Shown: positions 45,319 through 55,384 of the stretch, piece after piece
Layout of the letters: each line of letters starts with the position of its first letter
How positions within the stretch are numbered: position 1 is the stretch's first letter
Assembly (NCBI GenBank): GCA_914767715.1
Contig: OU612069.1
Location: 27,029,387 to 27,093,386 of the forward strand
Source of the DNA: Membranipora membranacea
Taxonomy: Eukaryota > Bryozoa > Gymnolaemata > Cheilostomatida > Membraniporidae
Length of the DNA stretch: 64,000 nt
Direction of reading: 5' to 3'
Program-made: the position numbers and the translations under genes
Notes under the pieces: generated by a model
The model's database searches: none
Told to the model about the DNA's origin: nothing
What the model saw: the letters and a program-made list of their open reading frames with translations, nothing else

Positions 45319-46059
45319 CTGTAATTTGAAATAGCTTGGTAACATAACAAAATTGTTACTGTACTTTTCAGTGAATCACACACGGTAAAATAGTTTACGA
45401 TAGGAAAAATAGGACCAGGTTACCATTTCATACCGTATCACAATATTTGCATTTGATCCTATATCCATCGTAATAAGTGAGACGAGAGTGAAAGTGAGAT
45501 TGGACTGCCTTAGCAGTGATCCAACGATATACAGTTATGAAGTGTTTCCATGACTGATAACAGATACAGCAGTGTAAGGTAGGTATGGGGCTGAGGTATG
45601 AGCTGATCCCACAGCCCACTTCTTCTAGGGTAACCCTTACCAGCCTTACCTTAAGGCCCAAATATTTCCAAATTACGGGTTTTCATTTTTACCCAACTTA
45701 GGTACTCGGTTTATGTTGATTAATTCAAGCCCTATGCTGCAGAGACGAACTTATACCTCAACAGTTCACACATGCGTCGAGTGATTAATAGTGGGTGACA
45801 TTACGACATTCAATTGTGTAGTAGCAATTGTGCTATCATTTATTTGCACTAATTTATTTGGATTGAAATTGACTAGTTACAATTAAAAAGCCTGGTATCG
45901 GGACTGCTAATCGAGGATAACAACATTGCTTCCTAATAAGTTTTAACAACACCGCTCTCCCCACTCTAAGAATTTCCATGCCGTGAGCCGTAGTAATTCC
46001 ATGTAAACTTTAGTGGGACCTCAAAGGAAGTGGATAAGTTGAATAGGGGAATGTGAGAT

Positions 46060-47386
46060 TTATACCGTGCACTGCACCAGTCTGCCCACAAATGAATCTC
46101 TCTTTACATCGGAACGGGGACTAAACACAATCACCATAGGATGTATGGTAACAGAATTTCGAGCATAGTACGCTGATTGGGCTTCCGAGGATTGTCTGCA
46201 AACATAGTTCTCTGCAAAATCGATAACACAGACAGCCTCATCTGCTGAGAGGTTCTCCTTACACATTTTGTATGAAGGCAGTTGTGCTACAGCATTTGAG
46301 ATATGCAAAGTAAAGTTAGCCATTCTAGTGACTAGTGAGTTGATTACATATGTCCGAGTCTCGCACTTCACCACTTTCTTCATCTTCTTAACCACTTTTC
46401 CTTTTATGATCTCTTCTGCCCTCTCCCAGATGTGGTGATTGATAAGCCCACCATCGCATCTCGCTAACCAATCACTGAAAACGTCCCTCAGCTTCAACTT
46501 CTTCTGAGACACGCTTCATTTTTTAGATCACAAACTGCCAAGTCCATCTCCCTACCAGGAGAGCTAAGATCATAAGAATGCAGTCCAGTTCTTGCCATAG
46601 AAAGCCTGATTGACTTGCACATCATTGCTATCGAGTCGCATATGTCACTTACGCTCTGGAGCCAGCGGGCGGCCTTCATTAACTTAACATGTTTAGATCT
46701 CAGTTTGTAGAAAGTTGTTTTGCTCAGCTTTGCCTCTGGGTTTTCTGCTATATATCTTTTGTATGTGGACTTTGGCTTTGTTGTAGAACACAGAAATTTT
46801 TGTTCCTGTTTGGGAATGGGGTGGAAATATCATATGAGTAAAACGCGACCACAGTTTCTAAAGTGTCTCTCGGTAGCCTTGGATTGCGACCTTTCCTTGA
46901 TGCATAATAGAAATGTGTGCGTGAAAGTCCTAACGTTTCAGACACTGCCGTCTTGTTAGCTAGTTTCAGGTCAAGTATGAGTGTCCGCCTAACATGAGAA
47001 TCCTTTTTCGCTACCAGTGTAGTTGCTGATACAATGCTACTACGGGCCTCTTGCTCCCTTGATTTAAATATTTTTGCCTCAGCAAACTTTGCAGCTGTAG
47101 TAGGGCTTGTACCTTCTATAATGCTATTCACTAATTTTAGTTTACTTCTAGGGGTCGTGGGTAGTGGAGCCTTTCCCTCACAACGCCTAACATATTTCCG
47201 TCTATTCTTTTCAGACTCTTTTTGCTTTTTAGAAACACGTACCTCTTCTTCTGCTGCCCGTGCTTTCCTCCTCCTTCTTTCAGCAGCCAGTCGGCTCCAC
47301 CTCTTCATTTGCTCTTGGGTGGCTCTGTCGCGATAGGCTTGTTGGGCTGCTGCTCTTTTCGCACGCTGCTCTTTAGTAAGCGGCAT
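46060..47386 (-). pseudogene. Repetitive bZIP-like / DFAENY protein, probably a transposon product
   Basis: From ATG 47386 the frame opens MPLTKEQRAKRAAAQQAYRD and a long Arg/Lys/Ala helix (ERRRRKARAAEEEVRV), then NRRKYVRRCEGKAPLPTTPR, LGLSRTHFYYASRKG and TVVAFYSYDISTPFPNRNK. After a frameshift, AVCDLKNEACLRRS follows (46679-46494). After another shift come LRDVFSDWLARCDG, LSADEAVCVIDFAENYVC, RQSSEAQSAYYARNSVTIHP and MVIVFSP (46512-46060). The D-F-A-E-N-Y block followed by Q-S-A-Y-Y and V-T-I-H-P is a recurrent pattern in multicopy genes of cnidarians, molluscs and sponges. I take it to be an RNase-H-like nuclease of a transposon, from memory of the family and not proven here. The C-terminal part is missing. 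Confidence 0.6.
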
Positions 47387-47399
47387 CTTTCATCCTATA

Positions 47400-49235
47400 A
47401 CAAAAGCATATCACCATCCTCTCAGGTGCAATTGGTAGACTTTTACCAAATAAAGTCCCAACAAAACACCAACTCCAAACACAGTTTAAATTAACACACG
47501 GGTAGCTGGGGACTGTGCACGTCAATATGATGGGTATAAGTGATTGATCCATCACAGTGCCAGACACAATTCCCAACTGTAGGAACCAGGAGAAATTGAC
47601 GCTGGATGTCAAACGATGTATGTTTTTTCTAGCATTAATTTACTCCGATGATAATTTTATCTCATGGATGTTGGACATGGATGCCACTCAACTTCCCTAA
47701 CTACTAGTACCTAGAGGGGACCCCTCCCCTCTACCAGCCTTCTACTCCTATTCTGCTTGCCCTAGGAGGCCATGTGCATTCACTATGGATAAAATGCCCC
47801 CTCATCAATTGTTAAAATTGCAATAAAATAAAAATATATAAAACCTCCCTCATCATCTGAGATTTCCAAAATTGTTGATACAGACCAGGGAATTAAGTTG
47901 GAAAGGCCTTATCGTAATCAATTTAGGGTACAGTCTAATAATAATTAATTTCAATGCTTGAGTCACTTCCTTGTTGTTGGTTTCATTTTTTTTCTGGAAT
48001 CACAGCCAAAATTTTCCAATCATGTTTTCAGTACTCCGTGTGGTGATCAGGTGATTATTTACTGCAAACAATTACTGGGAAAGGTATGAGGAAGTATTCT
48101 GCTACTATGCTACAATAAATATCTACTGTATGTAATCTTTGTCTGGATCAATAAATCATTCTGTCTCAGGCTGGAAAATTCTGTCAAAACCGGAAGTCTT
48201 CTCGGAGCCCATTTACAGACTGCAATCTGCAGTTAGTGGTCTAATTTTTTTCATCATGAATGGTTATTTCCTTGGTTTGCTGAACAATATTCTGGGCTGA
48301 GTATGAGAAATTAATATGTCATAAAGTAATTTGGCCAGATTAAGGCCATAAACACGGTAAATTCACTTACCAGTTTTCAAGGAGTTTCTACAGTTATGCG
48401 CTAACGAGTCATTATTTTATCAAGAACTTTTGTGAAGAAATAGGGAAATGTATCCCGCTGGAAACCAGGCTAGAACCCTATGAAGTGTTTCAATAATGAG
48501 CTTAATGGTGAGATTAACTATTGTCCTTCATACACAAGTGCAAAGTAATCACAAACATGACTCTGTTTATAAAATAGTGGTGTACAGAGAAGGTCAGTTT
48601 TTGGCAGGGGGGTGAATTCATTTCTTATGTAAATCCAACAAAGTGACTATTTTCAACATCCTAGTACTTATACTTGATGGCACAGAATCTACCTGAAATG
48701 AACTACACACATTGTATGATACCTATTGAAGGCCAAGAAACCAAAAATTCATGACTGCCTTCCAGTATCATGTAGCCCCTGTCGGTAAAGTATGACAACC
48801 CTGATGTGCAACTTTTTAAAAACAATAGCCAGTTGTGAGTCCTGCTGCAATTTGGCATATATGTTATTAGAATGTCGCTAACACAGAAGCTAGCGATTGT
48901 ATGGTGAATTAAAGCGCAATTAAAATAAAATCTCAATCCATTCTAGTGTCAAATATATGATCCTACTGTGTGTATACTGTGTGTTGAATGATCCTACTGT
49001 GTGTTGAATAATATAAACATCAACCTTTGGTCAAGTATCTATTTAATGAAAAAAATGTTAAAATGTAATAGTTGTAGAATTGTGCACTTATGCACTGAGT
49101 TTCCATGAGCTTGAGACTTTTTTCTCAGCAAATAAAGTTAATAAAAGCACACTCTCAAATACCATAATATAATTAGATGACGATCTACATATTTAACCAG
49201 GATTGACCATGTCTATATCCTAAAAATTTACATGG
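47400..49235. other. Gene-poor stretch
   Basis: No supported exon. GATCCTACTGTGTGTTGAAT-type words repeat at 48958-49012. Confidence 0.35.
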
Positions 49236-49505
49236 TTTAGCATAATGAGACGGGGTAATGTATGAGGTGCTCAGCTGAGTGAGATTTACAGAACACAACC
49301 ATCTAATTTTTTACCAACACTTGAATTGTCTAGGCCTGGAAAAATAATCCAGTATCACATGATGAGACGGAGCAAGGAACGAGGTGGTCAACTGAGTGAG
49401 GTTAACAAAACACAACCACCAACCATCTAATTTTTTAACCAATACTGAAATTCTCTGGACCTGGACTTATTAAGCGGGATTGCATGATGAGACTGAGCAA
49501 TGAAT
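49236..49505. repeat. Tandem repeat of about 120 bp, 2.3 copies
   Basis: ATAATGAGACGGGGTAATG, ATGATGAGACGGAGCAAGG and ATGATGAGACTGAGCAATG mark successive unit starts. ACACAACCATCTAATTTTTT appears in the first two units. Confidence 0.7.
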
Positions 49506-50072
49506 CCTTATCATATCATTGCAAGTTGATAGTAAGTATAAGTTAATTAATAAAAAAAAAAGTAGTAGCATATAATATAGATTTTTAGCGATCTGACTAA
49601 AGTCAACTCCATGGGTTGGAGTAATGAGGTACGTGTCATATGAAAGATAAGGACAAGGAGTTCTGTTGAGTTGGTTGTTTAATATTCAACTCCGGAACTT
49701 ACAAAAAATACTAAGACTACTACAAGATCTGGATAAGTAATACATGATAATAAATTGGATCTCACATCAAACAAATAATTTACAGAAACTGGTTTTGTCG
49801 AGATATGAATAGTAATACAGTAAGGAAAATCGGAGTAAAATAATTTGAGACAGAGCTGAGAAGCGGGACATGTTGTATGAAAAATTACTCTCTCAGGACA
49901 TCTAGACATGGTATATCAATATTATTGACTGCATGTATGCAGGTGATATGGGACACTCTGTCCGAGAAAACATCTTATCTGCTGAAAAATACATCCGCCA
50001 GATTTTGGGATTTTTTGTCTGAATGGATAATATTAGGAAGGTTAGAAGGATCTTATCACAAGAATTGATGAA
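49506..50072. other. No gene supported
   Basis: Overlapping short open frames on both strands, none with splice support. Confidence 0.3.
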
Positions 50073-50263
50073 TTATATGAAACATACTGCAGCGACGCAG
50101 GTACAATATTGATATCTTGCGGCATCACATGGATCATGTTTTGTGGTACAGTTTTCATCACTGTATCCTGTCTTGCACTTACACTTTTCAATACCTTGAT
50201 TGAGGTTTAAAACACAGGTCTGTTCCATCTGACAAGCATTGTATTTTCCCATATGATATGAAT
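50073..50263 (-). CDS. EGF-like domain, terminal exon
   Basis: After a strong acceptor, TTTTATTTCAG, the minus-strand frame reads SYHMGKYNACQMEQTCVLN, then CKCKTGYSDENC, then DPCDAARYQYCTCVAAVCF, and stops at 50073. The spacing C-x5-C ... C-x-C-x7-C with the GYSDENC ending is the second half of an EGF-like module. Five more cysteines follow. Such domains are extracellular and disulphide-bonded. The exon starts with two bases of a split codon, so upstream exons are needed, but I cannot place them. It may be a host gene exon stranded among transposon pieces. Confidence 0.6.
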
Positions 50264-50639
50264 CTGAAATAAAATTGTAGCAATTAAATTGCATTCTACA
50301 GAGTTGGTGATACATCATCCACCAAATATTGCGATTGTTAAGACAAAACACGTGAAGTATATCAGGCCTTTGTTCACGATACGGACTAGTAGCTGAGCTA
50401 CGTATTATCACATTTCTGTTTTTTTTTGGCCTCAAAGATCATCGTTTTGGTTAAACCAAATTGATACTGTTAGTCTGATTGTGGAGTGGCTCTCTAGGCA
50501 AACTCTGCAGAAAAGGTTGTTTTAGCACAGAAGTATGTCAATAAAATATACTCCGACTGTGTGTGTGATAGAAATGTGACAGTTCTCACCATAGGATTAT
50601 AGCCGAATAACCTCATATCGTAAGTCGGATTGTGGGGAA

Positions 50640-50800
50640 GGTAATACAAATGAAACTGCAGTGCTCACACCACTCAGTAATATGACGTGCTAGCACATAC
50701 CATGCAACATCCACAGATACGTTGTAGGCCGGTAGGTTAGCCAGTGCGGCCATATCCTCTGGCAGAGTTTCGCTGATGTAGAGGAAGAGTGAAGTGTATC
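50640..50800 (-). other. Open protein-like segment
   Basis: The minus-strand frame reads LFLYISETLPEDMAALANLP, then AYNVSVDVAWYVLARHI, then TEWCEHC. Composition looks coding. It directly follows the P-type transposase relic and could be its end or an exon of another gene. No splice sites are convincing. Confidence 0.3.
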
Positions 50801-50835
50801 GGCAGGTTTGTTGTTGCGAGTTATATTACTGAGCT

Positions 50836-51770
50836 CTAACAAGGATATGTCTCCCGCATCCGAGCAGTTGGTGGTGTAGCTTTTGTGATGGCCTGCCTAA
50901 ATAATGCTCTAAACTGGACATAAGAAATCTTCCATCCCTCAATACACGGGAGAGCGGTGTGTACTGCTGTTGATAGAAGAGAGCTTCTTCACCGCCTCCT
51001 CCATGAACTGTTTTTGTTCCATGGTGTTAGTGAATGCGTTATTTGTGGGTTTGCCACTGTTGATTTGATGGCTGTTGAGGAGGTCAAACAAGTCATTGAA
51101 AGATGATATAAAGGTAATGTTAGGTGCTGCACTGGTAGTTTTCTCAATGCTACCAGTCTTGACATACCGGCAGCAATGGTGTGACTCATGACTTGTGTTG
51201 CGTGACTTACTCTCATTTCCTTGAATGCTGGAATGAAGATAAGTTTTTTTGTCACTCTCAGTGCCAACCTCAGCAACTGTGATTTGACTTAAATAAAAAA
51301 CTGCACCAAATGATCCCAGCGAATGTCATCACCACCCATAGACAGCGAACCTTTTTAATAAAATGTGGCGGATCATATATTAGACATATTGTGTCTGAGT
51401 AATTGTTGGAGAAAACTAGCGAGTTTGGAGAGACATGTTTGAAAATTTTCTATTCTTAGGACCCTGTTTACATATTAGGTCTTTCGAAACCAATCCAGCA
51501 TCTCTGAGTTTCTTTATGCATTCATGAGTCATGTCGTGAAGTATGGTAGCGTTTATAATTCCAGATGTTAGAAAATATCCAGCTGATTGTTTCCATTTAC
51601 TTCTGAGGCCATGGTTTGTGAAAACTACCACACTGTTAGCTACATATTTTGTCCTCGACTGCATTCTTTTGATGTTGTAACAGATGTCAGCCCTGATGGC
51701 AATCTCGTCACACACCTCAGTACAGTACATATCTAAATCATTGCTTCCATCCAGATTCTGAGTGTACTAA
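50836..51770 (-). pseudogene. P-type (THAP9-like) transposase relic
   Basis: The minus strand first encodes MYCTEVCDEIAIRADICYN, then VVVFTNHGLRSKWKQSAGYF, then CIKKLRDAGLVSKDLICKQG and NRKFSNMSLQ. This matches the P-element/THAP9 transposase core in which CDEMAI carries a catalytic Asp and GLxxxWKQPxxYF follows. After a gap, IRWDHLVQFFI, a stop, LALRVTKKLIFIPAFKEMRV and SHATQVMSHTIAAGMSRL follow. Then FNDLFDLLNSHQINSGKPTN and QKQFMEEAVKKLSSI, and finally EGWKISYVQFRALFRQA with a stop at 50836-50838. The order agrees with P-type transposases (insertion domain, then FNDxFDxxNS). Stops and shifts make it inactive. No terminal repeats matching 38953-42052 were found around it. Confidence 0.75.
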
Positions 51771-52816
51771 ATACCTGTTCATGGAATCCAGGTGCCCTTT
51801 GGAAACTGAGGAGCATGCGTTGCAGTGTGCGTATAGAAGGAAGACAGAGGAGGTGGGCTCGATATTTGTGTGCTTTCTGGCTTGTATTCCTACAAGGTCT
51901 CTATCTCAAGTGATACATTCTTTCCATCTCAAATAATTTGGTCTGCAACCACAGAATCGAAATCATATCCTGTACTGCGTCTTTTATCCACATTTGCTTA
52001 TTTTTATATTGGTTAATAGTTATACCCATAAGATTTCATTGTTGGAAGCAATACAATGAAAAAACAGTTGTTGGGCCCTTTTTATACTTCAATACATTAA
52101 AATGAGAAAAATATTCAACAGCAATATTGGCATGTATATGGTGTAAGTCCTAAATTTGTTTTAGGTTTCTAAATAATATCATAATTTACTATCTGCGAGA
52201 GACTAAAGCTTTATGTGATTACTCTTATCTTTAACTGGCTGATGAGTTTCACTGTGGGATTCCGGGTTATGGAGTCACCACATTGACTCTCCGCTAGTGG
52301 GATCCGTGCTCATGAGCTCAGCATGATGATTCTCACTATGTGACACTGGCTTTTTTAGATGTGATCTCATTTGATTCAAGATTAAACACTTGACTCAAGA
52401 ACATGCCTTTTAATTCTTATCAAGTTAACAATCAAACGCAATTCAACTTAACAACTACATGTCTGATTTCAACAAGTTATTCTTTCTAGTTGATGATGCC
52501 ATGCATGCTCAGTTTAATTCATTTAACTAAGTTAGTTGATGATACAAATAATCCAATCAAGAGTTATACTGTGCCATTATCAAATAATAAGGCAAGTTCT
52601 ATTTCCCTATAAATATCACTAATGTGAATAAAAATATTATATGATAAAAACTGTAAAACTTCCATGACTAAAAACTGACCTGTCTCCAAATGAAGCTGCA
52701 AACAAAGTGGAGCTGCCTGTCGACCAGAGGATCGCCAAACAGATCATGCTTTTCTATTGGTAAACCATGCTCTTACATAGCATGGTTCCAGACAAATTAA
52801 AAAACTGCTGACGCTT
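51771..52816. other. No gene supported
   Basis: Nothing with splice or family support. The word GTGTAAGTCCTA at 52141 recurs in the palindromes at 53545 and 54102. Confidence 0.35.
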
Positions 52817-53053
52817 ATCAGTAAACAAACACAAGAAAACACCAAAACACATCGGCCCCAAGAGTGGGTTGATCGACCCCAAGAGTGGGTACAGATATTA
52901 AAATTAGCACTTTGATTTGATTCAGTTGCCTTCCTCATCAGTAAACAAACACAAGAAAAACATCAAAACACATCGGCCCAAAGAGTGGGTTGATCGGCCC
53001 CAAGAGTGGGTACAGATATTAAAATTAGCACTTTGATTTAATTCAGTTGCCTT
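52817..53053. repeat. Two-copy tandem duplication, unit about 118 bp
   Basis: TCATCAGTAAACAAACACAA starts each unit, and CAGATATTAAAATTAGCACT followed by TTGATTTGATTCAGTTGCC ends each. Only a few substitutions and one indel separate them. Inside each unit, CCAAGAGTGGGT occurs twice. Confidence 0.9.
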
Positions 53054-54101
53054 TGATCGATGTTCACTTTGATTCAGTTAACCTTGATCGTGGTTAAATG
53101 TCCTGTCTGTTACTAGAGTGTCCTTGAGTCGAGTTTGAGTGTACTGATGATGCTGGCTAAGATATTGGATGTTGTTATTGTGTCTGATGTTGGTTTAGAA
53201 AATTCTCCTGTTTGCTGCTGTAGATGTGACACCACTGCTCCATTCTGATCACTTCAAATGTCAGCATGTAAAATCTCGTTGCCATGTACACTTTATAGCT
53301 TAAGGGAAGGAAAATGTTTTAATCATAAGATATACCTCATCATCTGCTTTGGAGTTGCACAAAAATGGCTTACCCTATTGTTATTATTTATCTTGGTATT
53401 TGGACTCTTGGGAGTTTGATTGCATATCCTTCAGGGTCCTACGATACCCCCTACCCCTACCCTACCCTCGAAAACCCCTACACCTACCCTACGCATCGAA
53501 ATCCCCCACACTCAATCAAACATACAACAAACAAACATGCAAACAAGGACTTACACATTGGGGTGTAAGTCCTTGGTGCAAAAAAAACCCATGAGCCTAG
53601 TGTGTTTCTAGTGTGTGGTATCAGCTATCAGGGAATGTCACATTCCCTGGTGCTATCAAACCATGGAGGTGTATCAATACAACTTCTTGATCAAACCAAG
53701 AACAATGTTCTTCATCATCTGGTACGCTGCCGTAGTTTCACTACTTGTGTGGAGCTTGAGACTTCCTTGCCGTGTGTGGCTATCAATGCCTCCAGTCCAA
53801 TCCTGTTGCGGAGCTGAGCGCCTGAACTTGTAACAGCTGAGAGTCACCAAAGTGTTACATGTTCTTGATCAAACACAAACATAATACAGTGAAGGTCATA
53901 TGAGGGTGATTGGGCCAATTGGCCAATAGTAATTCATACAGTCTACTTTTTAACCATGGCAACAATTATGCCAAGAGAGGACAACAATAAGTAGGCCGAC
54001 TTGCACCAGGGTGATCAAGATATAAGCTCCCTGCTTACACTAAGCATCAAGAATTTGTGGTTCTCGTTAGCTCAAGAGTTTGAATACAAGTAGGTCAGTC
54101 T
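53054..54101. other. No gene supported; C-rich low-complexity segment
   Basis: CCCCTACCCCTACCCTACCC-type sequence at about 53448-53510. Open frames across it are low-complexity by-products. Confidence 0.35.
53545..53574. repeat. 12-bp stem hairpin, AAGGACTTACAC
   Basis: AAGGACTTACAC, a 6-base loop, then GTGTAAGTCCTT. It shares its core with 54102-54135. Confidence 0.8.
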
Positions 54102-54135
54102 GACCTAGGACTTACACAGGTGTAAGTCCTAGGTC
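54102..54135. repeat. 16-bp stem palindrome, GACCTAGGACTTACAC
   Basis: Perfect arms separated by two bases. Outside them AGGTCAGTC (left) and GACTGACC (right) extend the symmetry after a short gap on one side. Confidence 0.85.
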
Positions 54136-54270
54136 TGAGCAGGACTGACCATCTACGCAAAACCCATAACGTCGGGGGTATTGCCAAATTCCATCCTCCC
54201 ATTCCTCACACTTGAAATATAAATCCTTGCACTTAAGCATGCAATCCTCGGTCCTTAGTCTTCCCCTCCC
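54112..54270 (-). other. Cysteine-rich open segment
   Basis: The minus-strand frame reads RTEDCMLKCKDLYFKCEEW, then QYPRRYGFCVDGQSC, then DLGLTPV and a stop. Five cysteines in about 45 residues suggest part of a secreted protein, but the last 10 codons come from the palindrome at 54102-54135 and no donor or acceptor is convincing. Confidence 0.25.
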
Positions 54271-54536
54271 GATCACAGTGAAAATCCTCAGTCCTTGTCC
54301 AAACACAAGTGCAAGTAGTCCAGCCCTATGCAAGTGCACAATTTCTAGAATGTTTAAGATTTGTTTACGTTTTTGTAGGTGTATTAAAGCAACATGAGGT
54401 AAGCAGAAGCCCATCAGTTACTTGTGGCAAAATAAGCATTAATTTTGCTAACAAAATTTACACGGTAACACTGCAGCCCAAAAAAGACCCAGGTGTAAGA
54501 GCACAAAAAGATAAAATATTGCAAACTGAGTAGTTG

Positions 54537-55135
54537 TCCCAACTTGATAACTTAAATCTTTGACCATGACCATATACATGAATAAAAACGCTGAATCTGT
54601 GGATAAAAAATTGCAAACTGAGTAGTTGCCCATGGACATATAAATAAATTGAATACTAAAGCCGTGAATACAAAACATAAGTAACTAATGTTAGGTACCA
54701 AATACCCTTAAGTTAGTTACCTGAAACAGAAGTTGACAGCACATATAACACTCTTCAGTATGTTACCCTGGATAATATTTAATTACATATACAAGGAAAA
54801 CACTGCAGTTCTAAAAATACATTATACCCAACTCAGCACAACTTGATAACTTGAATATTTGACCCTGACCATGTACATGAAACAGAACGCAAAATATTGC
54901 AAGCTGAGTAGTTGCCCATGGAAATATATGAAAAAAAACCAAAAGTCGTGAATACAAAACGTAAATAACTAATGTCAGGTACCAAAAGCCGGTCAGTTAC
55001 CCAATCAAAAGTTCTATATATAACACTAAGTATCTGACCCAGGATAATATATACATGCCGAAAGAAAACACTGCGGTCCTTAAGATACAATATGCCCAAC
55101 TGAGCACAAATTGATAACTTGAAACTTTGACCATA
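54537..55135. repeat. Tandem repeat, unit about 270-300 bp
   Basis: CAACTTGATAACTT at 54539 and 54840, and AAATTGATAACTTG at 55107, mark unit starts. CTGAGTAGTTGCCCATGG, GTGAATACAAAACATAAGTA and GAAAACACTGC recur in order. Two full units and the start of a third. Confidence 0.8.
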
Positions 55136-55384
55136 TACAGAAAGAAGGCTGAAGTTAAAGCAGTGGATATAAATATAACTAGTTCAAAATCATATACGGA
55201 ACAAAACCTAACGGTATAAAGTTTTAAACGTTACCAATCATTAAACTTCCTTGGTCAAACATACACTAAATGAATGGAATGGACTTCCTCGACTTAAATT
55301 ATAATCACTAAACAAAATATACTGATGGAACAATATCTAACCAACAAAAGCACACCATCTAGTATAAGGCAGTTAGTATTGTAT
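55136..55384. other. No gene seen
   Basis: Short non-coding gap between the tandem repeat and the MULE relic. Confidence 0.3.

Noticed and set aside
47034-47494. Plus-strand frames rich in Leu, Phe and Ser
   Set aside because: They are antisense to the Arg/Lys/Ala-rich N-terminus of the 46060-47386 relic; the hydrophobic look comes from complementing that composition.
53349-53611. Proline- and tyrosine-rich short proteins
   Set aside because: They result from the CCCCTACCC-type low-complexity DNA; three frames are open over the same segment.
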